In this document: positions 35,178 to 44,380 of the stretch, piece by piece | How the letters are laid out: each line of letters opens with the position of its first letter | Position numbering within the stretch: position 1 is the stretch's first letter | Assembly (NCBI GenBank): GCA_047630175.1 | Contig: JBLHVI010000002.1 | Coordinates: forward strand, 1 to 64,000 | Length of the DNA: 64,000 nucleotides | Source: UBA4582 sp047630175 | Lineage (GTDB): Bacteria; Pseudomonadota; Gammaproteobacteria; Pseudomonadales; Azotimanducaceae | Direction: 5' to 3' | Notes under the pieces: model-generated | What the model saw: only the letters and a program-made list of their open reading frames with translations | What the model was told of the DNA's origin: nothing | Database searches by the model: none | Program-made: the position numbers and the translations under genes

Positions 35178-35931
35178 CCTTGGACGCTACCCGGTTATAG
35201 CGCATGTTCTTAGTAGCCGCATCCATCAGGCAAACACTGAAGGCCCGGCGAGAGCGGCTGGAATCGTTAATGCCACTGGCATGTAACATCCAAGGATTCA
35301 TGAGTACCACATCGCCGGGTTTCAGTATCAACTGCTGTCGGCGCGGATCCTGCGCGTACTCGGCCGCCATCGCCGGCGTCAGAAAGCCGCTTGGATGTTG
35401 CGTGTTAAGAATTTTGTGCTGGCTGCCCGGAATAATTTCAACACAACCGTTGTCCGCATCCGCCGCGTCCAGCGCGGTGTAAATCGTCAGCCGGGGGTCC
35501 TTGTCTAGCACCCGCCAACGATCCTGGTGCAGCGGCAGTGTCGTGCCACGACCTGCTGGCTTGTTCATAAACATCGCTCGAAAAATGGCAACCGCATTAT
35601 CACCGTAAAAGTGGCGAGCAGCGGCTTCGAACAGCGGTAGCTGCATAAATGACAGAAAGATTGGGTCTTTCTCAAGCTGCTGGATCTTCCGATAATTTAA
35701 GGTGCTGCCTTTGTGACCTCGCGACTGCTCGCCGGCGGAGTCATAGGCACCATCATCGGAGTCAAGCTGCATAAGCATACGGTCATAATCAAGACTTGCC
35801 TCGCCGAGCATAATCTCGTCAATGCGCTGGCACAGCGCGTCGATAGTTGCCTGAGGCACTGCTTGGCTGAGGATAACAAAGCCGTCTTGGTCAAATTGCG
35901 CCCACTGCGCGCTTGTAATGCCACTGATCAT
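35146..35931 (-). CDS. Phytanoyl-CoA dioxygenase (PhyH) family protein
   Basis: 261 residues from the ATG at 35931 with AGGA nine bases upstream; the longer frame to 36003 has its AGG directly against the ATG. The start fits the family's usual N-terminus (ITSAQWAQFDQDGFVIL). Fe(II) ligands are visible as the HxD in LPLHQDRWR and the distal His in WMLHASG; the 2-oxoglutarate-binding Arg lies in SRRAFSVC. It would hydroxylate an unactivated carbon of an unknown substrate, coupled to 2-oxoglutarate decarboxylation. It converges on the carotenoid oxygenase with a 32-bp overlap. Confidence 0.9.
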   Translation of the reverse strand: MISGITSAQWAQFDQDGFVILSQAVPQATIDALCQRIDEIMLGEASLDYDRMLMQLDSDDGAYDSAGEQSRGHKGSTLNYRKIQQLEKDPIFLSFMQLPLFEAAARHFYGDNAVAIFRAMFMNKPAGRGTTLPLHQDRWRVLDKDPRLTIYTALDAADADNGCVEIIPGSQHKILNTQHPSGFLTPAMAAEYAQDPRRQQLILKPGDVVLMNPWMLHASGINDSSRSRRAFSVCLMDAATKNMRYNRVASKVILFDEVLPA

Positions 35932-36034
35932 GAAAAGCGTCCTGATGACATGGTCGAAGTCCGTACGTGCAGCCGCTCGCGTGCTGCTATAGGTCAGCGA
36001 CATCCTAAACTAGGCGCGGCCAACAGCCAATCAT

Positions 36035-36066
36035 CCGATTATCCGATTATCCGATTATCCGATTAT
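36035..36066. repeat. 8-bp tandem repeat, four copies
   Basis: Four perfect head-to-tail copies of CCGATTAT in the spacer between the divergent PhyH and acyl-CoA synthetase genes. The position suggests an effect on promoter spacing if copy number varies. Confidence 0.9.
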
Positions 36067-36291
36067 CCAGAGTCAACTGTGCTGTCGGACGCGTTGCTTG
36101 GCAGTGCGTTGATCATAGACTTCAGCGCCTGTAACCCTTGCGTACTTCGGTAGCCGCAAGAGACTCAAGCTCAAATGAAGGACTTGTCCGCATATTTGTC
36201 CTACGCGGCCGATCTTGTTATGTTTCATAATTCGTTTGCTGGCGAGTCGCAGCCAGCAGCTTTAGCAAACAGCATTAGTGGGGAATATATA

Positions 36292-37851
36292 ATGTTTTCA
36301 ATGACTCAGATGATTAAGCGGGCAGCACAGACCCGTGGCAATGGGCTCGCAACTGTCGACGGCGAGCGCCAGCAAACTTGGAACGAGTTCCGCGACAAAA
36401 TCGCCAGCTTCGCGGGCGGCCTACAGAAGCTGGGTGTGACTGAGAACGATGGTGTCGCCATGTTGGCGCTTAACAGTGATCGCTATTTTGAATTCATGTT
36501 TGCCGTGCCTTGGGCAGGTGCTGTGTTTCAACCGATCAATACCCGCCTAGCCGGACCAGAGGTGATTTACTGGCTGAATGATTCTGCCGCCAAGGTGTTA
36601 CTCATCGACAGCAACTTTGCCGACTTGATCACTCAAATCAAGTCTGAATTGAACCATGTCGAGCACATCATCTTTGTCGATGATGGGGCGGCGCCTGCGG
36701 GTTGCCTAACCTACGCCAGCCTAGTAGCTGCCGCGCCTGTAGCCGACGCCAGACGTCGCGATGATGATATCGCCGGCCTGTTTTATACCGGCGGCACAAC
36801 GGGGCGCTCCAAGGGCGTGATGCTTAGTCATCGTAACCTGGTGATTAACACCCTACAGTCCCAGCAATTACTCGACTGCTGTGAAGGCGACAGAATTCTT
36901 CACGTGGCACCCATGTTTCACATCGCTGACGCGATTGTTTGCATGACATCGGCCGCAACCGCGGGGACAAATTATTTTCAACCGGCGTTTGTTCCCACCG
37001 CCACCATGCAAGGTATCGCCGACTATAAGATTCAGCGGCTACTGCTGGTACCCACCATGATTAACATGCTGGTGAATGCCCCCAACGTTGCCGACTTTGA
37101 TTTAACCAGTGTTAGATCTGTTATGTACGGCGCCTCGCCAATGCCAGAGCCCGTGATTCGTAAAGCCATGGAGGTACTACCTACCACCAGTTTCACTCAG
37201 GCCTATGGCCAGACTGAAGCCGCGCCTGTCATCACTATCCTCGGCCCAGAGCGACACGTGTTTGATGGCGAAATGGCGGGCAAAATCAAGTCAGCAGGCC
37301 AAGCAGTGCCCTTGCTAGACCTGATGATCATAGACGAACAGCATCAGCCTGTTGGGGTTGGCATAGTGGGTGAAATCTGTGTGCGCGGACCGAACGTCAT
37401 GCTTGGCTATCGCAACATGCATGAACAAACTGACAAGACTATCGTCAACGGGTGGCTGCACACTGGCGATGGCGGTTATCTTGACGACGACGGGTTTCTA
37501 TTTATTGTCGATCGCGTCAAAGACATGATTATTTCAGGCGGCGAGAACGTCTACTCTGCTGAGGTTGAGAATGCCCTGTACCAACACACCGGCATCAACC
37601 AGTGTGCTGTAATTGGCATACCTCATGAAACCTGGGGTGAGCAAGTACACGCCATCGTTGTCTTACATGCAGACGTTGACCTTGATGAAGCGACACTGCT
37701 GATGCATTGCAAAAGCCTTATAGCGGGGTTCAAATGCCCGCGTTCAATCACTTTTAGAACCGAGGCCCTGCCGCTGTCGGGTGCGGGTAAAATTTTGAAG
37801 ACGGAATTACGCCAGCCTTTCTGGGCGGACAGCGATCGCAGCGTCAACTGA
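36292..37851 (+). CDS. AMP-dependent acyl-CoA synthetase/ligase
   Basis: 519 residues from the ATG at 36292, which has GGGGAA seven bases upstream; the longer frame back to 36175 has no such site. ANL superfamily: P-loop YTGGTTGRSKGVMLSH, the A5 motif YGQTEAAP, the A7/A8 block WLHTGDGGYLDDDG with RVKDMIISGGENV, and the A10 catalytic Lys in GAGKILKTEL. It activates a carboxylic acid with ATP, then forms a CoA thioester. The exact acid (fatty or aromatic) is not clear, but length and motifs suit long-chain or cinnamate-type ligases, which would fit the adjacent carotenoid/stilbene oxygenase. Confidence 0.9.
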   Translation: MFSMTQMIKRAAQTRGNGLATVDGERQQTWNEFRDKIASFAGGLQKLGVTENDGVAMLALNSDRYFEFMFAVPWAGAVFQPINTRLAGPEVIYWLNDSAAKVLLIDSNFADLITQIKSELNHVEHIIFVDDGAAPAGCLTYASLVAAAPVADARRRDDDIAGLFYTGGTTGRSKGVMLSHRNLVINTLQSQQLLDCCEGDRILHVAPMFHIADAIVCMTSAATAGTNYFQPAFVPTATMQGIADYKIQRLLLVPTMINMLVNAPNVADFDLTSVRSVMYGASPMPEPVIRKAMEVLPTTSFTQAYGQTEAAPVITILGPERHVFDGEMAGKIKSAGQAVPLLDLMIIDEQHQPVGVGIVGEICVRGPNVMLGYRNMHEQTDKTIVNGWLHTGDGGYLDDDGFLFIVDRVKDMIISGGENVYSAEVENALYQHTGINQCAVIGIPHETWGEQVHAIVVLHADVDLDEATLLMHCKSLIAGFKCPRSITFRTEALPLSGAGKILKTELRQPFWADSDRSVN

Positions 37852-37874
37852 GTGCATTATACCCCGGCGTCAGA

Positions 37875-39058
37875 TTAACTGATCGCTGGGATCACGCGTT
37901 CTGGCCACGCGTTGCTCGCCTGGTTCGCTCGCTTAATGCGCATAGCGAACACCAAAAGAATCAGCAGGTTGGTCACTCCCATCCCCGAAGCAAAACTAAA
38001 CGACCAAAGGTCGTCGCCATGACGGTCCAACAGCACACCGCCGAAATACCCTCCTGGCCCATGCCAGCACAACCAAAGCACCTGGTGGCGCTCATGGCAC
38101 GCGCCGCGAATCGCGGCAAACACCGTGATGCGAGTAAACACAAGAATGCGCGACATCACGCCGGTGTATGTAAATCCCAAAAACAGGGCCAGAATATACA
38201 AGCCCCAGGCAGCTTCCACATATGAAAACTAGAACATGAAAACCGTTTGCCCCAACGCCATCATCATATAAGTCGGCAATGGCCCGACGACATCAACGCG
38301 TTGGCCGCCAAGGATACGCCCAGCAGTCCGCCCCAGCAGCAACACCAAAAAAACCCGGGTAGCGGCTTCCATTGTTATGCCATTGTCGGTCAACAACGGC
38401 ATCAGATGGACAACGGACGTAGCCATACAATTGCAGCAAAAAATAACTGGGCTACACCGCCAAGTGACAACTTCCATTTCTGAGAGCGGAAATTCACGCG
38501 TCTCAACTATTGTTGTCAACCGAACGCGCAGTCGCCGAGGCGGTTCACGAACGAAACAGGCAATAGGCAGGGTCACCACCAGAGGCAGTGATACCCAATG
38601 CCAGACCAGGGTTGTAGATAAACTAACAGCCTACATTAGCAACCAGGGACGAGGACACCATGGCATGGCCCACTGCACTTAATAGAAAATAAAAAACATA
38701 GAATCCCGCGAGACAGCTCTGTGAACTCAACAGAAATAACGCCACGGTCATCACCAACGAGCCAACAATACCGAGCCAGCGCTTGCCGAATTTGTCAGCA
38801 ATGAAGCCCCACAGAATACCCAGTAACGCAGATAAAAAACCGCTCGCCGTGCAGGCCAACGAGATATATCCACGACCTCACCCAAACTCCGCTGCCAGTG
38901 ACTTTAGAAACACAGAGATAGAACCCACTACACCGAAAGAGAACGCACTCACCATAAAAACGACGAACACTTCTATCAGCCGTAGGCCGAGTCCTTCTCA
39001 TCAATCAGGTGTTCGGGGGACTCGGAATCGGCTCTGCGTTGGGTACTGTTATTATCGA
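37875..39058 (-). pseudogene. Decayed MFS transporter
   Basis: Fragments of one major-facilitator protein follow each other on the minus strand but in different frames. The N-terminal part (STQRRADSESPEH, then KDSAYG) meets TGA where a Trp is expected, then continues in another frame as FVVFMVSAFSFGVVG to a second TGA after AAEFG. GRGYISLACTASGF and the next helices follow until a TAG after LVANVG. A lost stretch follows NPGLALGITASGG, then VTLPIACFVREPPRR. Another stop after GQTVFMF precedes the last helices, which include a scrambled stretch and end with GPGGYFGG. At least four disabling lesions argue against sequencing error. It lies directly downstream of the acyl-CoA synthetase gene, in opposite orientation. 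Confidence 0.85.
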
Positions 39059-39124
39059 TATGTCTTAATGTAGGTTCGTCAGATTGCGCTGTCGGGCATC
39101 AAGTTTCGCATTGAACGCAGACAG

Positions 39125-39544
39125 CTAGCCGATCAGATGTTGATAAGTAAACGGGGCTGAAGCAGGCTTTTGCATCACTGATGTCGTCGGGTAGATGGCA
39201 GCAATAACCATAACCATGGCGACTAGACTTACCCCCATACCCAACAAGATTTGTTGAAACAATTGATCGCTTACCGGCTTGCGCGCAGGCCATCGCGCTT
39301 CGGCAAATTTCAACGCCATATCGGGGACTGTCTTCACTAAACTAAGGTGTTCATCATTGGTCGCAATCAAGGGGGCGTGATTGCATGAGTCGCTATTAAT
39401 TTCGTTGCTATTCGCATCACGACTGATGCATTTTTCTGTACTGCGGGTATTCATTCGGGGGCTCAAGTTGTAAGAGAATGTTAAGCCACACATCGGTGAC
39501 CGTTTCACGGGTGCGAAGTCTATACGATAAGCGTTGAATGGCAA
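39125..39544 (-). CDS. Hypothetical single-TM protein
   Basis: 139 residues in the longest frame; an internal ATG at 39454 (residue 31) could be the true start. The only clear feature is one hydrophobic segment near the C-terminus (about 98-118, ILLGMGVSLVAMVMVIAAIYP). Neither start has a good ribosome site, and the gene sits next to a pseudogene. Family not recognised. It may be a tail-anchored protein or a remnant. Confidence 0.35.
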   Translation of the reverse strand: MPFNAYRIDFAPVKRSPMCGLTFSYNLSPRMNTRSTEKCISRDANSNEINSDSCNHAPLIATNDEHLSLVKTVPDMALKFAEARWPARKPVSDQLFQQILLGMGVSLVAMVMVIAAIYPTTSVMQKPASAPFTYQHLIG

Positions 39545-39857
39545 GCTGAATTTTGCTAAATCGTCAGGTCAAAGGTACTTTTTGTACTATGCATAGGCCT
39601 TTCCCTGCTAGCTGTTGATACTTGTACTCCACTGAGCAAACCAACACCTTGATGCCGGCCTGGCGCTTAACGGCACTTTATAGGGACAACAACAGCCACC
39701 GCAGACCCTATCATCGCGGCTGTAGAACACGATGGTGCCGGCGCGACTCGCCACGGCGCGTTGCCTGTAAGCTCACAGGCTGCTGAAAATTGATCATCAT
39801 GGCGACGCTGCCGAGCGCTGCAAAAGCGTTCCTAGCGCCTTTTGCTAAGGCGTGCAA
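39545..39857. other. Intergenic spacer before the peroxiredoxin stop
   Basis: 313 bases, moderately AT-rich at its left end. No gene, repeat or clear terminator was recognised. Confidence 0.55.
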
Positions 39858-40322
39858 TTACATCTTACCCACCTTGTGACGTTGTATCGTTTCCTTCAGC
39901 AGGTCCGTGTGAGAACCAACAAACAGATCTGATACAACGCGGTTAACGACCACCTGCTTTTGGTCGATCAGAAACGTCACGCGCCTGACACCCATACCAA
40001 ACAAGCCATCCACGCCATAAGCCCGGATCACCGATTTTTTGCTATCGCTAAGCAAGGGAAAAGGCAGTTTGAACTGATTCGAAAAACGTCGATGACTACT
40101 GACGCTTTGGGGGCTAATACCAATAATCTGCGTACCAATCTCCGCGACACTGTCAAAGTTGTCGCGAAACGAACAAGCCTCGGCAGTACACACAGGGGAG
40201 AAATCCACAGGATAGAAATATACGATGGCTTCGCCGTTGGCCAAGATTTGCTCAAGTGATGCGCTTTCGCCATATTGATCGATGAGTTGAAAGTCTGGTG
40301 CTGTATCGCCAATAGCGAGCAT
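39858..40322 (-). CDS. Peroxiredoxin (BCP/AhpC-type)
   Basis: 154 residues from the ATG at 40322, which has GGAGA about six bases upstream; the longer frame to 40373 is upstream of that site. Thioredoxin fold with the peroxidatic Cys in the motif DFSPVCTAEACSFRD and a second Cys five residues on, the arrangement of atypical two-Cys BCP-type peroxiredoxins. It reduces hydrogen peroxide and organic hydroperoxides in the cytoplasm. GISPQSVSSHRRF and PFPLLSD are also typical. It is downstream of the TetR-hydrolase pair on the same strand, with an 83-bp gap. Confidence 0.9.
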   Translation of the reverse strand: MLAIGDTAPDFQLIDQYGESASLEQILANGEAIVYFYPVDFSPVCTAEACSFRDNFDSVAEIGTQIIGISPQSVSSHRRFSNQFKLPFPLLSDSKKSVIRAYGVDGLFGMGVRRVTFLIDQKQVVVNRVVSDLFVGSHTDLLKETIQRHKVGKM

Positions 40323-40405
40323 TATTTGTCTCCATTCGTGATGTGTCAGTGTTGTGAAAAATAAAGCATTCATAAATAGTGATATGCGCCAGCAGAGACT
40401 GGCCG

Positions 40406-41002
40406 TTAATTGCCAGCAACCTTGCCTGCATCGTCTTGCCGGAGCATCAGCTGCAGAATTTTGACGGCATTATCAATGTCTGGTTCGTCACCAGTGATCA
40501 GGTCTGCATACAAAAATGACTCGACGATCCGAGTCAATGCAAAAGCCATAACGCCCGGTGCCACCACTAGGCGCATATACCCTGCATCAACTTCTGCATT
40601 GAGCAGTTGCTCAAGATGAGCAATGATTCGGCCCTGCACAGGCCCCTGACGCGTCGTCAGCGTTTTCAATCCCTGATAAGGGTTGTTCTGTAGAAATTTC
40701 TTCAGAGGCTGAAAACCATGCGTAAAGCGCATGCCTTGCTCAAGCACCTCTAACACCCGATCGCAGCCGACGCTCTGAGTCTTGCCGGCAATGTCCGCAA
40801 AGGTCTCATCAACCAGCGAAGCAAGGACTTCTGCCACTAATTGTTCGGCACTGCCTGCCCACCGATAAGCTGTTGCACGAGAGATACCCAACTCGATCGC
40901 GAGTTTCTGCAACTCGATGCGCCTCGCGCCCAAAAACCATTGACGCGCCAGACTATGGAGGTCCATCGGTTGGCAATTGTGCCAACGTCGGCGACTTATC
41001 AC
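40406..41002 (-). CDS. TetR-family regulator (QsdR-type)
   Basis: 198 residues. N-terminal helix-turn-helix (RRIELQKLAIELGISRATAYRWAGSAEQLV) and a helical ligand-binding domain. The GISRATAYRWAG recognition helix and the C-terminal PYQGLKTLTTRQGPVQ block resemble the QsdR subgroup known from actinobacteria, where it represses a lactonase gene. The GTG start overlaps the stop of the hydrolase gene (GTGA), so the two are co-transcribed. A perfect palindrome upstream of the hydrolase is the likely operator. An ATG at 40966 is an alternative start. Confidence 0.85.
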   Translation of the reverse strand: MISRRRWHNCQPMDLHSLARQWFLGARRIELQKLAIELGISRATAYRWAGSAEQLVAEVLASLVDETFADIAGKTQSVGCDRVLEVLEQGMRFTHGFQPLKKFLQNNPYQGLKTLTTRQGPVQGRIIAHLEQLLNAEVDAGYMRLVVAPGVMAFALTRIVESFLYADLITGDEPDIDNAVKILQLMLRQDDAGKVAGN

Positions 41003-41826
41003 GGAGCAGCAGCCATGGGTGCTAGTCCGACGTTTGCACTGCCTAGGTTAAGATCAGCAGGACCATAGACCAGTGACTTCCAGCCGCTGCGCAGGAATGG
41101 CTGCCAATTATCGGCAGGTTGCGCTAGGCGCTCTGCAGTCGCGTATAGCACCGCGGCACTGAACCCCAGTGCTATATGCCCCGCATAAACCTCTATATTG
41201 TCGGCGATGGTGCTCGGCGTTTGGATTGCAGTTTGCCAGGGCACCACAGCATCAGTTTTACTGAAAATAGCGCTGCTCGGCACTCCCGGCAGCGGGTCGC
41301 CTGCTAACGCACGCAGTTGCTCGGTCGACGCGCCTACTATGGCAGCAACTTCTGAGCGTTGGGCGTCGGCATTAGCGCGCGTTGACCGCACATGACCCGC
41401 GAAGGGACTACCTAGGGTAACTACATTGCGAATTTTATCCGGGTGTTCGTGCGCCAAGATGCGCGCATAAACGCCGCCGAGACTCCAACCCACAATGCTT
41501 ACCGGCTGACCTTTGGATTCTTCATGCACTTGCGACAGACGATCACTCAATCGCCTTGCCAGATCGGGCATTGCCGGGCCTAAATTACGGCCTAAATTCC
41601 AGCTGTGTGTACGATACCCCAAATTTCCTAGGTACCCCCGCAACACCCCAGTCGACATGTCACTAGCCCCAAGACCCGGCATAACAAGCACGTGGTGGCT
41701 ATCACCCCGAGGAGAGCCAAACAAAAATGGCGCTGACGGTATCAGACCGGCCAATTCTGCTAGAGCCCTAGGAACTTCCGCAAACATAAGACTTCGGTGA
41801 GGACGAGCAATTCCGCGACTAGCCAT
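40999..41826 (-). CDS. Alpha/beta hydrolase (lipase/lactonase-like)
   Basis: 275 residues from the ATG at 41826 with GGAG about nine bases upstream; the longer frame to 41868 would run into the operator. Nucleophile elbow GWSLGG (Ser near residue 112), HG-type oxyanion strand VLVMPGLGAS, and a late catalytic Asp in FSKTDAVVPW with a His in VYAGHIALG. Substrate unknown; ester or lactone cleavage is likely. First gene of an operon with the TetR regulator, which suggests that its substrate or product is the ligand of that regulator. Confidence 0.85.
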   Translation of the reverse strand: MASRGIARPHRSLMFAEVPRALAELAGLIPSAPFLFGSPRGDSHHVLVMPGLGASDMSTGVLRGYLGNLGYRTHSWNLGRNLGPAMPDLARRLSDRLSQVHEESKGQPVSIVGWSLGGVYARILAHEHPDKIRNVVTLGSPFAGHVRSTRANADAQRSEVAAIVGASTEQLRALAGDPLPGVPSSAIFSKTDAVVPWQTAIQTPSTIADNIEVYAGHIALGFSAAVLYATAERLAQPADNWQPFLRSGWKSLVYGPADLNLGSANVGLAPMAAAP

Positions 41827-41867
41827 GACCTGGACTCCAGCAACTAAAATGAGACAAAAATGTAGCA

Positions 41868-41885
41868 TGTCTCAAATATGAGACA
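41868..41885. promoter_or_regulatory. Palindromic operator candidate of the TetR-hydrolase operon
   Basis: TGTCTCA-AATA-TGAGACA is a perfect 7+7 inverted repeat 42 bp upstream of the hydrolase ATG. A further TGAGACA half-site lies at 41850-41856 and a related TCTCATA at 41899-41905, giving an array with spacing near 18-20 bp. Size and symmetry fit a TetR dimer site, so autoregulation by the adjacent TetR protein is inferred. Confidence 0.65.
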
Positions 41886-42238
41886 TATTCAATACTAATC
41901 TCATATATTTTTGTGCAGCGCATCATAGCATGCACGCTAGAGCCAACATAACCAACTGAAAGACTGACCTAGAAACGTTTTTCTCAACGTAACACGGTAA
42001 ACTCATTGAAATTCTTCGCCGCTAACACGGACAGTGAAATTGTTAGCAACTGATCTTCGTGATGTGGCTTGCTAAATGTTTTACCTCAAAATTACGCCAA
42101 AGCTTTCCCATCGACAGATGATTTTACTAAGTCAATTAGGCCTCTCGGGCAGCACCAAAAATCAATAAATACCAGCGAATTATTAGTAAATCCTGATATA
42201 AGACGCAACGATAAACGAACTAACGACAGAGATACTCA
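41886..42238. other. AT-rich intergenic region
   Basis: 353 bases between the divergent hydrolase and glycosylase genes. Apart from the TCTCATA half-site at its left end, it shows no recognisable gene or strong repeat; both promoters should lie here. Confidence 0.55.
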
Positions 42239-42949
42239 TTGTTAACATACAATAATATTTTGGATATGGCCTGCCGGCGAAAAGGCTCAGAAGCACAGGT
42301 TGAAGCACTACTGGCAACACCACGAAGCCCTGAAAATCTCAAACAGATGCCCGACGGCAGATACCTTTCTGCGTTCAGCAAAAAGGTGTTTCAATCGGGA
42401 TTTGTCTGGCGAGTTGTCGAGGCAAAATGGGAAAATTTCGAGAACCTTTTCTGGGAATTTGATGTCGACAAGTTGCTCTTGATGCCTGACGAAATGCTCG
42501 AGCAGCGAGCCCTCGACAAGCGCATCATTCGCAATCAAAAAAAGGTCTGGGCAATTCGTGAAAACGCCATGATGATTGATATCACTCGACGTCACGAACA
42601 GAGTAGTTTTGCAGAGTTTATTGCGAACTGGCCGGCGGATAATATTACCGGCTTGTGGCTTTATTTAAAGAAACATGGCTGTCGACTCGGTGGCAATACC
42701 GGCCCCTATGCACTACGCACACTTGGCAAAGATACGTTTTTATTTACCCGCGATGTAGAGGGTTATTTACGCGAACACGAGATCGTTGAAACGGGCATCA
42801 CAACACGCTCGGCGCTGGCTAATGCACAGCGCTTCTTCAACGACTTACAACAATCGTCAGGCCGTAGCCTTACAGAACTCAGTCAGCTAGTTTCCCTCAG
42901 TCATGGCGAAAACAGAGCTGGAGTAAGAACGCGAGAACCGGATCGCTAA
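42239..42949 (+). CDS. DNA-3-methyladenine glycosylase I family protein
   Basis: 236 residues. The TTG start is preferred because the family's N-terminal RRKGSEAQVEALL block needs it; AGAGA lies seven bases upstream. DGRYLSAFSKKVFQSGFVW and the FLFTRDVEGYLREH region resemble helix-hairpin-helix glycosylases of the Tag group. These remove alkylated adenine from DNA. The zinc-binding Cys of E. coli Tag cannot be matched with confidence, so this may be the divergent Tag-like branch common in marine bacteria. It stands alone upstream of nuoA. Confidence 0.82.
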   Translation: MLTYNNILDMACRRKGSEAQVEALLATPRSPENLKQMPDGRYLSAFSKKVFQSGFVWRVVEAKWENFENLFWEFDVDKLLLMPDEMLEQRALDKRIIRNQKKVWAIRENAMMIDITRRHEQSSFAEFIANWPADNITGLWLYLKKHGCRLGGNTGPYALRTLGKDTFLFTRDVEGYLREHEIVETGITTRSALANAQRFFNDLQQSSGRSLTELSQLVSLSHGENRAGVRTREPDR

Positions 42950-43282
42950 CAATGTGTATCCGCTGCATAAATCATGATCAAAACTCGCTGCATACTCCTC
43001 AACAAATTTGTCAAACAGACACCTCCTAACACTATATGAAGTTCAAACCGAGTTACGCTCGAGGTAGCTCGGGAAAATCCTCGGTAGCTAAAACCCATTA
43101 TTTCTACTCTTGCAAACAATCCCTGTGTCGGTGTAACGTACTTCAATAACAGAACGCTAACGGCAAGTGATATCCTTCGACATTGGGGAAATGATGGCCC
43201 GAAATAAAGCGCAACCCAGCATTATCCGACGACGCCATGTCATCGAAATAACGCCAACATCGTTTGCAGCGAGCGATGTCAC
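42950..43282. other. Spacer containing the nuo promoter region
   Basis: 333 bases between the glycosylase gene and nuoA. The nuo operon promoter should lie here, but no clear sigma-70 or regulatory motif could be chosen by eye. Only short open frames on the minus strand. Confidence 0.55.
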
Positions 43283-43699
43283 GTGAGCCCATCCCCTCTA
43301 TGGCCACTCGTCCTGTATTTCGCCTCAATAGTGATTCTCGTCATAGCCATTCTTATCATCTCGTCATTGCTCGGCGAGCGCTCTGCGCAGCGACGCGCTA
43401 CCGTCGAACCGTTTGAGTCGGGGGTTGTACATATCGGTTCGGCTCAAAGCCCTACCTCCATCGAATACTTTCTAGTCGCTATGTTCTTTGTCATTTTCGA
43501 CTTAGAAACCGTCTTCATTTTCGCTTGGGCAGTCGCGTTTGAGCCCCTTGGCCTGTTCGGCTATACCGCGATCAGTGTGTTTATCCTCGTTCTAGTGGTG
43601 GCGCTCGTCTATGAATGGCGATCCGGCGCCCTCGATTGGGGGAGAAAAACGCGTCTACAGCCACCTAAGGGCTATGCCCTGCAACCCGCGCAGGAATAA
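43283..43699 (+). CDS. nuoA: NADH-quinone oxidoreductase subunit A
   Basis: 138 residues with three membrane segments. The conserved loop motif EPFESG and the FDLETVFIFAWA segment between helices 2 and 3 identify NuoA. It is part of the proton-translocating membrane arm of complex I, next to the quinone site. The GTG start is the only reasonable one before the first helix; no strong ribosome site precedes it. First gene of the 13-gene operon, followed by nuoB after 2 bp. Confidence 0.95.
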   Translation: MSPSPLWPLVLYFASIVILVIAILIISSLLGERSAQRRATVEPFESGVVHIGSAQSPTSIEYFLVAMFFVIFDLETVFIFAWAVAFEPLGLFGYTAISVFILVLVVALVYEWRSGALDWGRKTRLQPPKGYALQPAQE

Positions 43700-43701
43700 A
43701 G

Positions 43702-44340
43702 ATGGAATGGAGCTTAAGCCCGGTCAACGAGCAAATCCCCGTTACTGAGGTTGATGCCATGATGGATACGCATTTGAAGCGTAACTTAGTCATGACCAAC
43801 CTTGAGTCGATGCTGGCCTGGGGGCGCAAGAATTCAATATGGCCATTCAACTTTGGGCTGTCTTGTTGCTATGTAGAAATGGCCACGGCGCTAACAAGTC
43901 GTTATGACGTTTCGCGCTTCGGCTCAGAGGTAATTCGTGGCTCGCCTCGCCAAGCCGACATGATGGTGATATCAGGCACCTGCTTTTTAAAAATGGCACC
44001 CGTTGTACAGCGTTTATATGAGCAGTTGCTTGAACCCAAGTGGGTTATTTCGATGGGCTCGTGCGCTAACTCTGGGGGCATGTATGACATTTACAGTGTC
44101 GTCCAAGGGGTCGACCGATTTTTACCCGTTGATGTATATGTACCTGGCTGCCCACCCAGACCTGATGCTTTTTTACAGGGTTTAATGTTACTGCAGGACG
44201 CAGTCGGCAAAGAACGCCGTCCATTAAGCTGGGTGATTGATGACCAAGGTGTCGTCAAGGCCCAACGCACTAGCCAAAGAGACCAGATGACGCCCTCTCG
44301 AATGAAAACAACAGATTTACGGAAACCTGACAGCGTTTAA
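43702..44340 (+). CDS. nuoB: NADH-quinone oxidoreductase subunit B
   Basis: 212 residues. Carries the N2 4Fe-4S cluster, whose ligands Cys55, Cys56, Cys121 and Cys150 are visible (LSCCYVEM, SMGSCA, PGCPPRPD). N2 passes electrons from the NADH arm to quinone. The tail after about residue 180 is basic and variable. It is the last gene before a 178-bp spacer, unusual in an operon otherwise mostly overlapped. Confidence 0.97.
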   Translation: MEWSLSPVNEQIPVTEVDAMMDTHLKRNLVMTNLESMLAWGRKNSIWPFNFGLSCCYVEMATALTSRYDVSRFGSEVIRGSPRQADMMVISGTCFLKMAPVVQRLYEQLLEPKWVISMGSCANSGGMYDIYSVVQGVDRFLPVDVYVPGCPPRPDAFLQGLMLLQDAVGKERRPLSWVIDDQGVVKAQRTSQRDQMTPSRMKTTDLRKPDSV

Positions 44341-44349
44341 ACTGCAGAG

Positions 44350-44380
44350 GGCGTAAGCCAAAGAAGGCGTAAGCCAAAGA
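44350..44380. repeat. Direct 15-bp duplication between nuoB and nuoCD
   Basis: GGCGTAAGCCAAAGA occurs at 44350 and again at 44366, a period of 16 bp, just after the nuoB stop. The remaining spacer to nuoCD (44381-44518) has no plus-strand gene. Confidence 0.85.

Noticed and set aside
36035..36066. Possible CRISPR-like array
   Set aside because: Units are 8 bp and contiguous with no spacers; a simple tandem repeat.
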